From an uncultured Microbulbifer sp. (lineage in GTDB: Bacteria; Pseudomonadota; Gammaproteobacteria; Pseudomonadales; Cellvibrionaceae), in the NCBI RefSeq assembly GCF_947498635.1, contig NZ_CANMKV010000003.1:115785-179784 (forward strand): a stretch of 64,000 bases of DNA, given 5' to 3'. The notes below the pieces were generated by a model. That model did no database searches and was not told where the DNA came from. It saw only the letters and a list, made by a program, of their open reading frames with translations. A program made the position numbers and the translations under genes. Of the stretch, positions 1 through 9,186 are shown one piece after another; within the stretch, counting starts at the first letter, position 1, and each line of letters begins with the position of its first letter.

Positions 1-941
1 AGGCGGGCAGTTTTATGGACTTGTGCCGCAATACTGAACTGGCGTGCGAGGTCACTTTGCAGCCGCTAGAACGCTACCCGCTGGATGCGGCGATCCTGTT
101 CTCGGATATCCTCACAATTCCAGATGCCATGGGATTGGGGCTCTATTTTGCGGAGGGCGAGGGGCCCAAATTCCACAAGCCGCTGCGCAGTGCCGCCGAT
201 ATTGAGGCCCTGGAAGTGGTCAACAGCGAGCGCGACCTCGACTACGTTATGAACGCCGTTTCCACTATTCGCCGGGAACTGAATGGGCGTGTGCCGTTGA
301 TTGGCTTTTCCGGCAGCCCCTGGACTCTGGCTACTTATATGATCGAGGGTGGCTCGAGCAAGGACTTTGCCCGTTGTAAGGAGATGCTCTACAACCGCCC
401 GGAATTGATGCACCAGCTGCTAACGGTGCTGGCCGACTCGGTGACCGATTACCTGAATGCGCAGATTCGCGCCGGCGCTCAAGCGGTACAGATCTTTGAT
501 ACCTGGGGTGGCGCTTTGAGCCACAGCGCCTATCGCGAGTTCTCCCTGCAGTATATGCAGCGTATTCTCGGCGGTCTGATCAAGGAGGCCGATGGCCGTC
601 GGGTACCCGCGATCCTGTTCACGAAAGGTGGTGGCCAATGGCTGGAAGCTATGGCGGATACCGGTGCCGATGCCCTGGGGCTCGACTGGACCACCGATAT
701 CGGCAGCGCCCGCGCACGAGTAGGGGACCGCGTCGCCCTGCAGGGTAACCTGGATCCCTCTGTGCTCTACGCCAGCCCGAAGCGTATTCGCGAGGAAGTA
801 GAGGCGATTTTGAAGTCCTTTGGCCAGGGTAACGGCCACATATTCAACCTCGGTCACGGTATCACCCCGAAAGTCGATCCAGCCCACGCTGGCGCCATGA
901 TCGAGGCTGTTGTGGAGCTTTCCGCAAAATATCACGCTTAA
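1..941 (+). CDS. hemE: Uroporphyrinogen decarboxylase, 5' end cut by window
   Basis: HemE removes the four acetate carboxyls of uroporphyrinogen III to give coproporphyrinogen III in cytosolic haem synthesis. The reading frame is open from base 3. It begins inside the family's conserved N-terminal stretch ([17 protein letters not shown], where relatives read KAGDFM), so about 40 residues lie outside the window, and the ATG at 15 is internal rather than the start. Visible landmarks are the substrate-pocket segment [13 protein letters not shown], the [17 protein letters not shown] block and the C-terminal GNLDPSVL and NLGHGITP motifs. The C-terminus is intact. A perfect GC-rich hairpin lies about 95 bases downstream. 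Confidence 0.97.
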   Translation, partial: AGSFMDLCRNTELACEVTLQPLERYPLDAAILFSDILTIPDAMGLGLYFAEGEGPKFHKPLRSAADIEALEVVNSERDLDYVMNAVSTIRRELNGRVPLIGFSGSPWTLATYMIEGGSSKDFARCKEMLYNRPELMHQLLTVLADSVTDYLNAQIRAGAQAVQIFDTWGGALSHSAYREFSLQYMQRILGGLIKEADGRRVPAILFTKGGGQWLEAMADTGADALGLDWTTDIGSARARVGDRVALQGNLDPSVLYASPKRIREEVEAILKSFGQGNGHIFNLGHGITPKVDPAHAGAMIEAVVELSAKYHA

Positions 942-1036
942 TTGTGGTGTTTAGTGTCTAAGTCTGTGAATACAGTCGCAGTTTGTCAGGGTGCTCGCCA
1001 ATATCTGTCCGTGATATAAAGGTGCGCCTGTCTGAG

Positions 1037-1062
1037 GGGCCCCGGTCGCTGTGCCGGGGCCC
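1037..1062 (+). other. GC-rich hairpin between hemE and HD-GYP gene
   Basis: A perfect 9-bp inverted repeat (GGGCCCCGG / CCGGGGCCC) with an 8-base loop. No U-run follows, so it is not a textbook intrinsic terminator. It may still end or stabilise the hemE transcript. It also overlaps the farthest upstream possible start (GTG 1051) of the next gene, which argues against that start. Confidence 0.4.
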
Positions 1063-1113
1063 GCACTCAGGACGGTCTTCAGGCAATCATCACACTGGTC
1101 GGCATCTCTCCAA

Positions 1114-2466
1114 GTGGCAATCGAACAAGTAAAAATCTCCGTCGGTGATCTACAGCGCGGCATGTTTGTATCCCGGCTCGACAGGCCCTGGACGCGCACC
1201 CCATTCGCGTTACAGGGTTTTTATGTTCGCGATTTGGAAGAGATTCGCCAGCTGCAGAAGTATTGCCGTTACGTTTACGTGGATGTACATAAAACGGTGG
1301 GCAGCGCCGGTGCCACATTGCGCCGCCTGATTGGCAGTGGCGCGAGCGCCAAGGGGCAGGGACGCACTGTCTCCCGTGTCACCATTCCCTGTCGTCCTGT
1401 CGCGGTTACTCATAAGGCCTACCCACCCCCGCAGCCGGCTCAGCGCGAGGCGGGCAATGCGCGCAAGCTACACGGGCAGATACTGCGTGGGATGGGCGAG
1501 GTGATGGGGCTGGTAGCGAGTAACCGCCCCCTGCCAGTACAGCCAATGAATCGGGTAGTGGAGGATTTGGTCGAGAGCGTGTTGCGCAGTCCCGATGCTT
1601 TTGCCTGGCTGGCTCGGGTGCGCGATAGAGATGAGCACACCTACAGCCACTCGGTGCGCGCCAGTATTTGGGCCGTGTTGTTTGGTCGACATATTGGCCT
1701 GGCGCGGCACGAGTTAGTGCAATTGGGGGTGGCCACACTCCTCAAGGACGTGGGGAAACTGGCAATCCCGGCCGAGGTACTGCAAGTGAAGCAGCGCGAT
1801 CCGCGCGCTGAACTGGAGTACCGCAAGTTTGTACAGCACAGTGTGCAGATGTTGTCCGCAGATGCGCAGGTCGACCCCCAGGTGATCAATATTGTGCGTG
1901 GTCACCGCGAGCGCCACGACGGTGGTGGCTATCCCGATGGCTTGCGCGGCGACAAAATTCCTGTGCTGGCACGCATGTGCGGGATAGTGACCTTTTACGA
2001 TGAGGCGACTAATCCCCGTGGAGCCAGCCAGCCCATTGCTCCCTCCAGGGCAGTTGCGGATCTCTATGACCTTCGCGGCATCGCCTACCAGGAGCAGCTG
2101 GTGGTCGAATTTATTCAGGCCATAGGGCTTTACCCCACGGGCACCCAGGTAGAACTTTCCAGTGGAGAGGTGGGGGTTGTGGTGGAACAGACTTATGACC
2201 GCCGCCTGCGCCCCAAGGTGATGATCGTGCTCGATGCGCACAAGCGCCAGTTGAGTAAACCGCGCCTATTTGACTTGGCCGCGGCCGAAGATCGCGCTGA
2301 AAAGCTGATCCAGAGCGGTAAGATGCGCCCCGAGGAAAAAGTCAGCATTGTGCGGGATATAGAGCCGGGAGCCTATCCCGAGGTCAATACCACAGCCGTG
2401 CGGGACAATTATCTATTCAAGAGTGGTGGGCAGCTGTCCCGTTTCTTCTCGCGCCTAGCCAGGTAG
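1114..2466 (+). CDS. DUF3391 + degenerate HD-GYP domain protein
   Basis: HD-GYP proteins normally hydrolyse cyclic di-GMP with a two- or three-metal centre. Residues 1-125 resemble the DUF3391 domain often found before HD-GYP (IEQVKISVGDLQRGMFV). The HD-GYP domain follows at about 170-350. The GYP signature is present (HRERHDGGGYPDG, first His near residue 264), but the HD pair reads KD (LLKDVGKL, residues 211-212). The VAD-type aspartate farther on is also replaced (IVTFYDEAT). Metal ligands therefore appear lost, and the protein may be a c-di-GMP sensor or scaffold rather than an enzyme. The start is uncertain: GTG 1114 places the DUF3391 core at the N-terminus, while GTG 1051 lies in a hairpin loop. 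The gene converges on psd. Confidence 0.85.
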   Translation: MAIEQVKISVGDLQRGMFVSRLDRPWTRTPFALQGFYVRDLEEIRQLQKYCRYVYVDVHKTVGSAGATLRRLIGSGASAKGQGRTVSRVTIPCRPVAVTHKAYPPPQPAQREAGNARKLHGQILRGMGEVMGLVASNRPLPVQPMNRVVEDLVESVLRSPDAFAWLARVRDRDEHTYSHSVRASIWAVLFGRHIGLARHELVQLGVATLLKDVGKLAIPAEVLQVKQRDPRAELEYRKFVQHSVQMLSADAQVDPQVINIVRGHRERHDGGGYPDGLRGDKIPVLARMCGIVTFYDEATNPRGASQPIAPSRAVADLYDLRGIAYQEQLVVEFIQAIGLYPTGTQVELSSGEVGVVVEQTYDRRLRPKVMIVLDAHKRQLSKPRLFDLAAAEDRAEKLIQSGKMRPEEKVSIVRDIEPGAYPEVNTTAVRDNYLFKSGGQLSRFFSRLAR

Positions 2467-2505
2467 GCGGCTTACTGTCTTGAAACAGGGAGCGCCTGGA
2501 CGAGT

Positions 2506-2531
2506 GGAAGCGGCGCATTTAGGCCGCTTCC
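2506..2531. terminator. Bidirectional hairpin between HD-GYP gene and psd
   Basis: A perfect 9-bp stem (GGAAGCGGC / GCCGCTTCC) with an 8-base loop sits in the 73-base gap between two convergent genes. It could serve as a shared terminator. Neither side has a clear U-run, so the call rests on stem strength and position. Confidence 0.45.
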
Positions 2532-2539
2532 CCAAGAGA

Positions 2540-3403
2540 CTAGCCTTTATCGGCAATTTTATTGCCAAAGTGCTCCCCCATTTGCACAGGGGATTCCGCT
2601 TCCAGGCTATCCAGCCAGCGCACTTGGTCAGCACCGAACAGCATGATCACCGTGGAACCTAGTTTAAAGCGCCCCATTTCTTCGCCTTTACGCAAATAGA
2701 CCGACGCTTTTTCTTGGTAGTCCGTGGTGCGCACTGTGCGAGTGTGCGGGGTCACCTGACCAGCCCATACGGTTTCTATTCCGGCGACGATCATGGCACC
2801 GACCAAAATCATGGCCATGGGACCGGCGGCCGTATCGAACACGCATACCAGGCGTTCGTTACGGGCAAAGAGGCGCGGCACATTTTCTGCAGTGACGGTG
2901 TTGACCGAAAACAGCTGGCCCGGTACATAGGTCATGCTGCGCAGGGTACCGTCGATCGGCATATGCACCCGGTGATAATCCTTGGGTGACAGGTAAACCG
3001 TGGCGAAATGGCCGTCGTTAAACTGCGCCGCTAACTCGGGGTTGCCACCGACCAGCTCCAACAGGCTGTAATCGTGACCTTTGGCCTGGAACACGCGTCC
3101 GTTGTGGATTCCGCCCAGCTGGCTGATTGCGCCATCGGCAGGGCAGGCGAGGCTCTGTTCTCCGCTGACAACCGGTCGTACACCTTCCTTAAGCTCGCGG
3201 GTAAAAAAATCGTTGAAGGTGCGGTAGGCAGTATAGTCGGTTTCTTTGGCCTCCTGCATATCGACGCCATACTTATCGACAAACCAGCGGGTGAAAGGGT
3301 CTTTGATCGACTTGATCGGCGTATTCGCCAGCCAACCGGCTGCGCGGGATAGCGCATGCTGTGGGGTCAGGTATTGCAGTGTGGTAAAGAGTTTCGGGTT
3401 CAT
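2540..3403 (-). CDS. psd: Phosphatidylserine decarboxylase proenzyme
   Basis: Psd makes phosphatidylethanolamine from phosphatidylserine at the inner membrane. The proenzyme self-cleaves at an LGST motif, leaving a pyruvoyl group on the new alpha-subunit N-terminus. The motif is visible near residues 248-251 (GRFKLGSTVIML), about 36 residues from the end, as expected. The 287-residue length is normal for the bacterial type. Other conserved blocks are YLSPKDYHRVHMP and VGAMIVAGIETVW. It is the last gene of a minus-strand run rsgA-rhdA-psd, an arrangement known from Pseudomonas. Confidence 0.97.
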   Translation of the reverse strand: MNPKLFTTLQYLTPQHALSRAAGWLANTPIKSIKDPFTRWFVDKYGVDMQEAKETDYTAYRTFNDFFTRELKEGVRPVVSGEQSLACPADGAISQLGGIHNGRVFQAKGHDYSLLELVGGNPELAAQFNDGHFATVYLSPKDYHRVHMPIDGTLRSMTYVPGQLFSVNTVTAENVPRLFARNERLVCVFDTAAGPMAMILVGAMIVAGIETVWAGQVTPHTRTVRTTDYQEKASVYLRKGEEMGRFKLGSTVIMLFGADQVRWLDSLEAESPVQMGEHFGNKIADKG

Positions 3404-3428
3404 ACAAGTACAACGTTTCTGCTAATGC

Positions 3429-4223
3429 TTACTGTTCAACGGGCGTACCGGGCAGATTGCCCCATTCGCTCCAGGAGCCGGGATAGGGGCGGATATCAAA
3501 GCCCAGGGATTTGCCCACCAGCCAGGTAAAACCGGAACGGTGGTGGCTCTGGCAGTGGGTGACGATTTTGTGCTCACCATCAATGCCCAGTTTGGCCAGA
3601 ATCTCCCGCGCATCGGTGCGGATACGCAGGTCGCGTTGTGGGTCCATCAGCTGGGTCCACTCGCAGTTAATGGCACCGGGAATATGGCCACCCTTCATCG
3701 CCAATACTCGTTCACCACAATATTCCTGGGGGGAACGGGCATCCCAGATGAGGAAATCGGGGTTGCCCAATTGCTCCTGAATCTGCTGGGCATTCATGGC
3801 GGCATTGGTATCGATGGAGATTTCAATCTCACTTGGAGTGGCCCGTGACTCTTCAGTGGTCACTGGCAGGCCGGCACCGCGCCAGGCGTGCATACCGCCG
3901 TTCAGGTAGCTGTAGTTGCGGTGGCCAATACTCTCTAAGGTCCACAGGAAACGCCCGGCCCAGCCACCGCCCTCATCATCGCAGGCCACCACATGGGTTT
4001 CCGCATGCAAACCAATAGCGCGAAAGACACGAGTGAGCTGTTCCAGATCTGGCAGTTTACCCGGTGCCGGTGAGGTACCCGCCATCAGTGCCTGAAAAGG
4101 CAGGTGCAGAGCGCCGGGAATATGGCCATTGAGGTAGTTTTGGCTGGAGCTGAGGTCGATAACCAGTAGTTCCTCGTGCTCCAGCTCGGCGGCGAGTTCT
4201 TCCGCCTCGATAATCAGGTTCAA
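3429..4223 (-). CDS. rhdA: Rhodanese, thiosulfate sulfurtransferase RhdA type
   Basis: A two-domain rhodanese (264 residues) that moves sulfane sulfur from thiosulfate to cyanide or another acceptor through a cysteine persulfide. The N-terminal inactive domain (VIDLSSSQNYLNGHIPGALH) is followed by a catalytic domain whose loop reads HCQSHHRSGFT. This matches the CQTHHRS-type loop of Azotobacter RhdA rather than the CGSGVTA loop of SseA. The frame begins with TTG overlapping the rsgA stop (TTGA), indicating translational coupling. The C-terminal YPGSWSEWGN motif is intact. Neighbours psd and rsgA match the Pseudomonas rhdA locus. Confidence 0.92.
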   Translation of the reverse strand: MNLIIEAEELAAELEHEELLVIDLSSSQNYLNGHIPGALHLPFQALMAGTSPAPGKLPDLEQLTRVFRAIGLHAETHVVACDDEGGGWAGRFLWTLESIGHRNYSYLNGGMHAWRGAGLPVTTEESRATPSEIEISIDTNAAMNAQQIQEQLGNPDFLIWDARSPQEYCGERVLAMKGGHIPGAINCEWTQLMDPQRDLRIRTDAREILAKLGIDGEHKIVTHCQSHHRSGFTWLVGKSLGFDIRPYPGSWSEWGNLPGTPVEQ

Positions 4224-5260
4224 AATTTGTTCTCCGATTCCAGGCTGTTGCGCAGGTGCAGAAAGCTGTTCATGCGGCGCTCACTGATGTCGCCATTGGC
4301 CAGTGCCTCGTGAATGGCACAGCCGGGCTCGCCCTGGTGGCGGCAGTCGCGAAAGCGGCAGTGGCCGATAAAAGGGCGAAACTCCACGAATCCCTCCAAA
4401 AGCGCGGCCTCCTCCATGTGCCAAAGGCCAAACTCACGGATGCCGGGGGAGTCTATCAGATCACCGCCACTGGGCAGGTGAAACAGTTCCGCCGCGGTGG
4501 TGGTGTGGGTGCCTTTGAGCGTCGCCTCGGATAGGGCGCCTGTACGCGCCCCGGCGCTGGGCAGCAGGGCGTTTACCAGAGATGACTTGCCCACGCCGGA
4601 CTGCCCCACAAAAACGCTACTGCCTTTTGCTAGGGTTTGGAGCAGATGCGGCAGGCCCTCACCGGTTTTGGTGGAGAGGCGCAGCACCGGGTAGCCGAGA
4701 TCGGGATAGGGCGTGAGTAGCGCCTCGAGCGCTTCGCGGTTGCCGTCGTCGATCAGGTCGATTTTGTTCAGTAGCAGGATCGGCGCTATGCCGGTGGTTT
4801 CAGCGGCGACCAGATAGCGGTCGATAGCATTGGCGAAGGGCTCCGGGTAGGGTGCAATAACGATGACGATACGATCGATATTGGCCGCGACAGTTTTCAG
4901 GTCTCCGTAGCGGTCCGGGCGCTGTAGTTCCGAGCTGCGCGGCAAACGCGCTCCCACAACCCCGTAGCCACCATCGCTGTCACTGGTGGCCGGGTGCCAG
5001 GCGACACGGTCACCTGTCACCAGGGTGTCTATATTGGCGCGCAGGTGGCAGCGCTGGCGCAAGGAGGCATCACTCTCACTCTCTACCAGAATTTGGGTGC
5101 CGTAATTGGCAATGACCAAACCGGTCTGCTCCTGACCCAGCTGGCCATCGTCGAGAACCTGCTCTGCGGACTCTTCGCGTTTGCGTGCTCGCGCCTCGCG
5201 CTCCTGCTGGATTTTGGTCACTCGCCACTGCTGGCGGCGGTTCAATTTGCGTTTACTCAT
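4220..5260 (-). CDS. rsgA: Small-subunit ribosome biogenesis GTPase RsgA
   Basis: RsgA is a circularly permuted GTPase that checks late 30S subunit assembly. The 346-residue protein has a basic N-terminus ([18 protein letters not shown]), an OB-fold (about 60-130), then GTPase motifs in permuted order: NKIDL (G4), the P-loop [10 protein letters not shown] (G1) and DSPGIREF (G3). A C-terminal zinc knuckle follows ([14 protein letters not shown]). It overlaps rhdA by four bases and is divergent from orn across an 86-base gap that must hold both promoters. All active-site motifs are intact. Confidence 0.97.
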   Translation of the reverse strand: MSKRKLNRRQQWRVTKIQQEREARARKREESAEQVLDDGQLGQEQTGLVIANYGTQILVESESDASLRQRCHLRANIDTLVTGDRVAWHPATSDSDGGYGVVGARLPRSSELQRPDRYGDLKTVAANIDRIVIVIAPYPEPFANAIDRYLVAAETTGIAPILLLNKIDLIDDGNREALEALLTPYPDLGYPVLRLSTKTGEGLPHLLQTLAKGSSVFVGQSGVGKSSLVNALLPSAGARTGALSEATLKGTHTTTAAELFHLPSGGDLIDSPGIREFGLWHMEEAALLEGFVEFRPFIGHCRFRDCRHQGEPGCAIHEALANGDISERRMNSFLHLRNSLESENKF

Positions 5261-5346
5261 GCACAGACACCTGGAGATTAGCGGCGGATTATAGCCATTG
5301 CCGGGTAGTTGCGGTAACTTGCGCGGAAAGTTTGAGGAGACCCGCT

Positions 5347-5889
5347 GTGGATCAGAACAACCTGATCTGGATTGATCTGGAAATGACCGGCCTCGATCCA
5401 GAAAAAGAGCGCATTATCGAGATTGCGACAGTCGTGACCGATTCCCGGCTCAATATCCTCGCTGAGGGCCCGGCCTTGGTGGTGCATCAGAGTAATGAGT
5501 TGCTCGATGCCATGGATGACTGGAACACCGAACAGCACGGTGGTTCGGGTCTGGTCGCAAAAGTGAAGGAATCGGTCATCTCTGAGCGGGAGGCGGAGCG
5601 GGAGACTCTGGAGTTTTTGCGCCATTGGGTACCCGAAGGGGCCTCGCCGATGTGCGGTAACTCTATCGGTCAGGACCGCCGTTTCCTAGTCAAATATATG
5701 CCGTACCTGGAAGCCTACTTTCACTATCGCAATCTGGATGTGAGCTCGGTAAAGGAATTGGCCAGGCGCTGGCGACCGGATGTATTGGATGGAGTGAAAA
5801 AGCACAGTAGCCATCTGGCCCTCGACGATATTCGCGATTCCATCGAAGAACTGCGCCACTATCGTGAGACCTTTTTTCGCCTCAGTTGA
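5347..5889 (+). CDS. orn: Oligoribonuclease
   Basis: Orn is a DEDDh 3'-5' exonuclease that degrades 2-5 nt RNAs, including pGpG from cyclic di-GMP breakdown. The protein (180 residues) opens with the ExoI motif [10 protein letters not shown] and carries [10 protein letters not shown] and [18 protein letters not shown] (ExoIII with His and Asp). The start is GTG 5347, preceded six bases away by GAGGAGA; longer in-frame versions lack family similarity. It is divergent from rsgA and convergent with queG, with only 30 bases between their ends. Confidence 0.97.
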   Translation: MDQNNLIWIDLEMTGLDPEKERIIEIATVVTDSRLNILAEGPALVVHQSNELLDAMDDWNTEQHGGSGLVAKVKESVISEREAERETLEFLRHWVPEGASPMCGNSIGQDRRFLVKYMPYLEAYFHYRNLDVSSVKELARRWRPDVLDGVKKHSSHLALDDIRDSIEELRHYRETFFRLS

Positions 5890-5919
5890 GGGCCCGATTC
5901 CTCCTCTGCTGGTGAGGGG

Positions 5920-7026
5920 CTACTGGGTTGCACGCTTGATTTTACGCTTGCGTTTGCGTCCACTGCGCAGTCTCGCCAGGGCCCAGTCGATGTGCTCCTG
6001 CACCAGAGGTGTTGCCGTTTGCCGTGCCTGCTCCAGGGTTTCGAAAACCTTGGCGCCGGCCTCGCCGTTGCCGAGGCCTACTGCCAGATTGCGCTGCCAG
6101 CGCTCGTAGCCGATGCGGCGAATGGGCGAGCCCTCAGTCTTGCGCAGAAACTCTTCCTCGCTCCAATGAAACAGCGCTAGCAGATCGCCGCTATCGAGGC
6201 CATGGCGCGGGTGGAAATCCTGCTCAGCGGTAGGTTTGGCAAATTTATTCCAGGGACAGATTGTCTGACAGTCGTCGCAGCCGAATACGCGGTTTCCGAT
6301 GGGCTCGCGGAACTCCTCTGGAATGGGCCCCTTGTTTTCGATGGTCAGGTAGGAAATACAGCGGCCCGCATCCAGGGTGCGCGGGCCGATAAAGGCATCG
6401 GTCGGGCAGACTTTGAGGCAGGCCACACAGTCGCCACACTCGTCGGCAAAATCACCCTTGTCCACCGGTAGAGCCAGGTTGGTGTATATCTCACCGAGAA
6501 AAAAGAAGGAGCCGGCCTTGGAATTGATCAGCAGGCAGTTTTTGCCCACCCAGCCCAGGCCGGCCTTGCGCGCCAGGGCACGCTCCATTACCGGAGCGCT
6601 GTCGGTGAAGGCGCGCCCCTTGGATTCGATACCGCGCTCTGCACAGAAAGCGTCAATTTTCTTGGCCAGGGCGGCTAGGCGCTTACGGATTAACTTGTGG
6701 TAATCGCGCCCATTGGCGTAGCGTGAGACATAGGCTTTGCTGGAATCTTTAAGTATTTTGATCGGCTGGGTGTCCGGTGGCAGGTAGTCGAGGCGTACGC
6801 TGATGGCGCGCAGGGTGCCTTCTTCCAGCAGCTCCGGCCGCCAGCGCTTTGCCCCGTGAGCCCCCATCCACTCCATGTCTGCGTGGTAGCCTTTATCGAT
6901 CCAGGCGCGCAGGCGCTCGCCGTCCTCCTCCAGCTGGCAGTCGGTGATCCCGACCTGCTGAAAACCCAGTTCTCGCCCCCAGAGTTTGATCAGGTCAGCT
7001 AATTCGGCGAGCAGTGATTCGGTCAT
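5920..7026 (-). CDS. queG: Epoxyqueuosine reductase
   Basis: QueG performs the last step of queuosine synthesis in tRNA, reducing epoxyqueuosine with a cobalamin cofactor and two 4Fe-4S clusters. The 368-residue protein has both clusters: CGDCVACLKVCPTDAF and CDDCQTICPWNKFA, the first preceding the GRCISYLTIENKG block. The N-terminal region (HADMEWMGAH) is typical. ATG 7026 is chosen because it begins MTESLLAELADLI, the usual family N-terminus; a 28-residue upstream extension is open but atypical. A lysine/arginine-rich tail (GRKRKRKIKR) ends the protein. It is divergent from nnr. Confidence 0.96.
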   Translation of the reverse strand: MTESLLAELADLIKLWGRELGFQQVGITDCQLEEDGERLRAWIDKGYHADMEWMGAHGAKRWRPELLEEGTLRAISVRLDYLPPDTQPIKILKDSSKAYVSRYANGRDYHKLIRKRLAALAKKIDAFCAERGIESKGRAFTDSAPVMERALARKAGLGWVGKNCLLINSKAGSFFFLGEIYTNLALPVDKGDFADECGDCVACLKVCPTDAFIGPRTLDAGRCISYLTIENKGPIPEEFREPIGNRVFGCDDCQTICPWNKFAKPTAEQDFHPRHGLDSGDLLALFHWSEEEFLRKTEGSPIRRIGYERWQRNLAVGLGNGEAGAKVFETLEQARQTATPLVQEHIDWALARLRSGRKRKRKIKRATQ

Positions 7027-7158
7027 AGATAAAGCGGCTCGATATCCCATGCAAGCACATTGACTGGCCGGGGCGGTATACTTTGCCGTCAGCAAGTGAT
7101 GGCGATGCAATCGTCCATTTTGCCACAGATGACATCTTCACCATATTGCGGGAGCCGC

Positions 7159-8640
7159 ATGGATACGCCACAACCTTTGTACAGTGCCGAATCGGTACGG
7201 GAACTCGACCGACAAACCATCGCAGCACTGGGAATTCCCTCTATTCAGTTGATGAAGCGCGCCGCCCGTGCGGCCTTTGCGCACCTGCACAGGCGCTGGG
7301 GCGATATCGGTCGCATCCAGGTTTTTTGTGGTGGTGGCAATAATGGCGGCGACGGCTATGTAATCGCGGCCCTGGCTGCGCAGAAGAAAATCCCCGTCAC
7401 GGTTTTTGCCTGTGTCGACCCAGTGCAGTTGAAGGGCGATGCGCGTGAGGCCCATGCGTACGCGTGCCGGGAAGGGGTACAGGTGCTGAACTCTCTCACC
7501 GAGCTGGACAGTGCGGATGGGGACACCCTGATCGTGGATGCGCTGCTGGGAACGGGATTTAGCGGTGAGCTGCGCCCGGATGTAGGTCATGCTATTGAAC
7601 GAATTCGGAAAAGCCCCGGTCCCGTTTTCTCTGTGGATATTCCCTCGGGCTTGAATGCCGATAGTGGCTGTGCCGAGCTGGCGGTTCAGGCGGACATGAC
7701 GGTGACTTTTATCGGGCGCAAGCTGGGGCTCTATTGTGGGCGCGGCCCGGCCCTTTGCGGTGAGGTGATTTTTGCAGATTTGGGTGCGCCGGTATCAGTT
7801 CAGCAGGCACTGCAGCCTCTGGCGCAGCGTTATTCGGCTACCAGTATTAAGCGCCTGTCAGCCCGTCCTGTGGACAGTTTCAAAAATCTATTCGGGCATA
7901 TCCTGGTCGTGGGCGGCGATAACGGCTTTGGTGGCGCGGTGTTAATGGCTGCGCAATCTTCCGCGCGCTGTGGCGCCGGCTTGATATCTCTGGCAACCCG
8001 TCCTGAGCACCTCACCGCTGCTCTGACCCGCTGCCCGGAAGTAATGGCACACTCGGTGATTTCCGGTCAGGAGCTGGAACCGCTGCTCGAGGGACCGGAT
8101 GTCATTGCGGTGGGCCCAGGCCTGGGGCGTTCCCCTTGGAGCGAGCAGTTGTTGGCTCGGGCCGGTCGCGCGCAGGTGCCGCTGGTGGTGGATGCCGATG
8201 CGCTGAATATCCTCGCCGGTGGGCGGGTGCTCGCAGGAGTAAAGCGTGATGACTGGGTACTGACCCCACATGTGGGCGAGGCAGCGCGCCTGCTTGGTTG
8301 CGACACTAAGGAAGTGCTGTCCGATCCCCGCGCCGCGGCGATGGCAGTTCAGCAGAAATTCAGTGGGGTGGTGATACTTAAAGGCGCGGGTACCCTGGTT
8401 GCCCACGATGGCGGTGTCGACCTGATTAACAGCGGCAATCCGGGTATGGCGTCCGGGGGTATGGGCGACCTGCTTACCGGGATAGTTGCGGCGCTGATCG
8501 GTCAGCACTTGCCACTGGTGGAAGCCGCGCGCCTAGCGGTTTGGCTGCACGGCGAAGCGGGGAATCGCGCCGCGGAAGAGGGGCTGCGCGGTTTGTTGGC
8601 TACTGATTTATTGCCCTGGATTCGACGATTGGTGGACTGA
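7159..8640 (+). CDS. nnr: Bifunctional NAD(P)H-hydrate repair enzyme (epimerase + dehydratase)
   Basis: This fusion repairs damaged NADHX and NADPHX: an N-terminal epimerase domain (about 1-215) and a C-terminal ADP/ATP-dependent dehydratase (about 225-493). Epimerase motifs are GGGNNGGDGYV and DALLGTGFSG, with SVDIPSGLNADSG. Dehydratase motifs are HVGEAARLL and the nucleotide loop NPGMASGGMGDLLTG. ATG 7159 has GGGAG just upstream; an in-frame extension to 7060 exists without family similarity. The stop overlaps the tsaE start (TGATG), so the two are translationally coupled, as in E. coli yjeF-yjeE. Confidence 0.95.
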   Translation: MDTPQPLYSAESVRELDRQTIAALGIPSIQLMKRAARAAFAHLHRRWGDIGRIQVFCGGGNNGGDGYVIAALAAQKKIPVTVFACVDPVQLKGDAREAHAYACREGVQVLNSLTELDSADGDTLIVDALLGTGFSGELRPDVGHAIERIRKSPGPVFSVDIPSGLNADSGCAELAVQADMTVTFIGRKLGLYCGRGPALCGEVIFADLGAPVSVQQALQPLAQRYSATSIKRLSARPVDSFKNLFGHILVVGGDNGFGGAVLMAAQSSARCGAGLISLATRPEHLTAALTRCPEVMAHSVISGQELEPLLEGPDVIAVGPGLGRSPWSEQLLARAGRAQVPLVVDADALNILAGGRVLAGVKRDDWVLTPHVGEAARLLGCDTKEVLSDPRAAAMAVQQKFSGVVILKGAGTLVAHDGGVDLINSGNPGMASGGMGDLLTGIVAALIGQHLPLVEAARLAVWLHGEAGNRAAEEGLRGLLATDLLPWIRRLVD

Positions 8641-9131
8641 TGGCGAGTGAACTGAAACTGTATTTAAGGGACGAAGAAGCGACGGTGGCCAGCGGTGAAG
8701 CGCTGGGTCGCGCCTGCCTGGCCAGTGGCCTACAACGGGGCCTAACCCTCTACTTGAATGGCCAGCTGGGTGCCGGCAAGACTACGTTTTGTCGGGGTGT
8801 GTTAAGGGCTTTTGGGCACCAGGGTGCGGTGAAGAGTCCCACTTACACACTGGTGGAACCCTACGAGCTCGGTACGCAACGGGTTTATCATTTTGACCTC
8901 TACCGCCTAGGCGATGCCGAGGAATTGGAATTTATGGGGGTGCGGGATTATTTTGCCGCGCACAGCCTGAGCCTGGTGGAGTGGCCCGAGCGAGGCGTCG
9001 GCGTATTGCCAGAGCCAGATCTGCAGTTGGATTTGGGCGTCCCGGATAGCGGTCGCCAGCTTTTGCTGGAAGCGCACTCCAAACAGGGCAGTGCGGTGAT
9101 CCACACGCTGGTAAAGATGTTGCAAAAGTAG
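8640..9131 (+). CDS. tsaE: tRNA t6A threonylcarbamoyltransferase ATPase TsaE
   Basis: TsaE is the P-loop ATPase partner of TsaB/TsaD in making t6A37 of ANN-decoding tRNAs. The 163-residue protein shows the Walker A loop GQLGAGKTTF, the switch block KSPTYTLVEPYE and the conserved YHFDLYRL segment with WPERG. It starts at ATG 8640, overlapping the nnr stop by one base. The length and motif set are standard, with nothing missing. Confidence 0.96.
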   Translation: MASELKLYLRDEEATVASGEALGRACLASGLQRGLTLYLNGQLGAGKTTFCRGVLRAFGHQGAVKSPTYTLVEPYELGTQRVYHFDLYRLGDAEELEFMGVRDYFAAHSLSLVEWPERGVGVLPEPDLQLDLGVPDSGRQLLLEAHSKQGSAVIHTLVKMLQK

Positions 9132-9186
9132 CGGATAGACCTGAATTCAGGGAAGCGGGATAAAAAAGTGAAAGGGTTGGGAAGTG

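Noticed and set aside
1051..1113. Upstream GTG start for the HD-GYP gene.
   Set aside because: Lies in a hairpin loop and adds 21 residues unlike the family.
7942..8508. Minus-strand 188-residue open frame opposite nnr.
   Set aside because: Overlaps the conserved dehydratase domain of nnr; a shadow frame.
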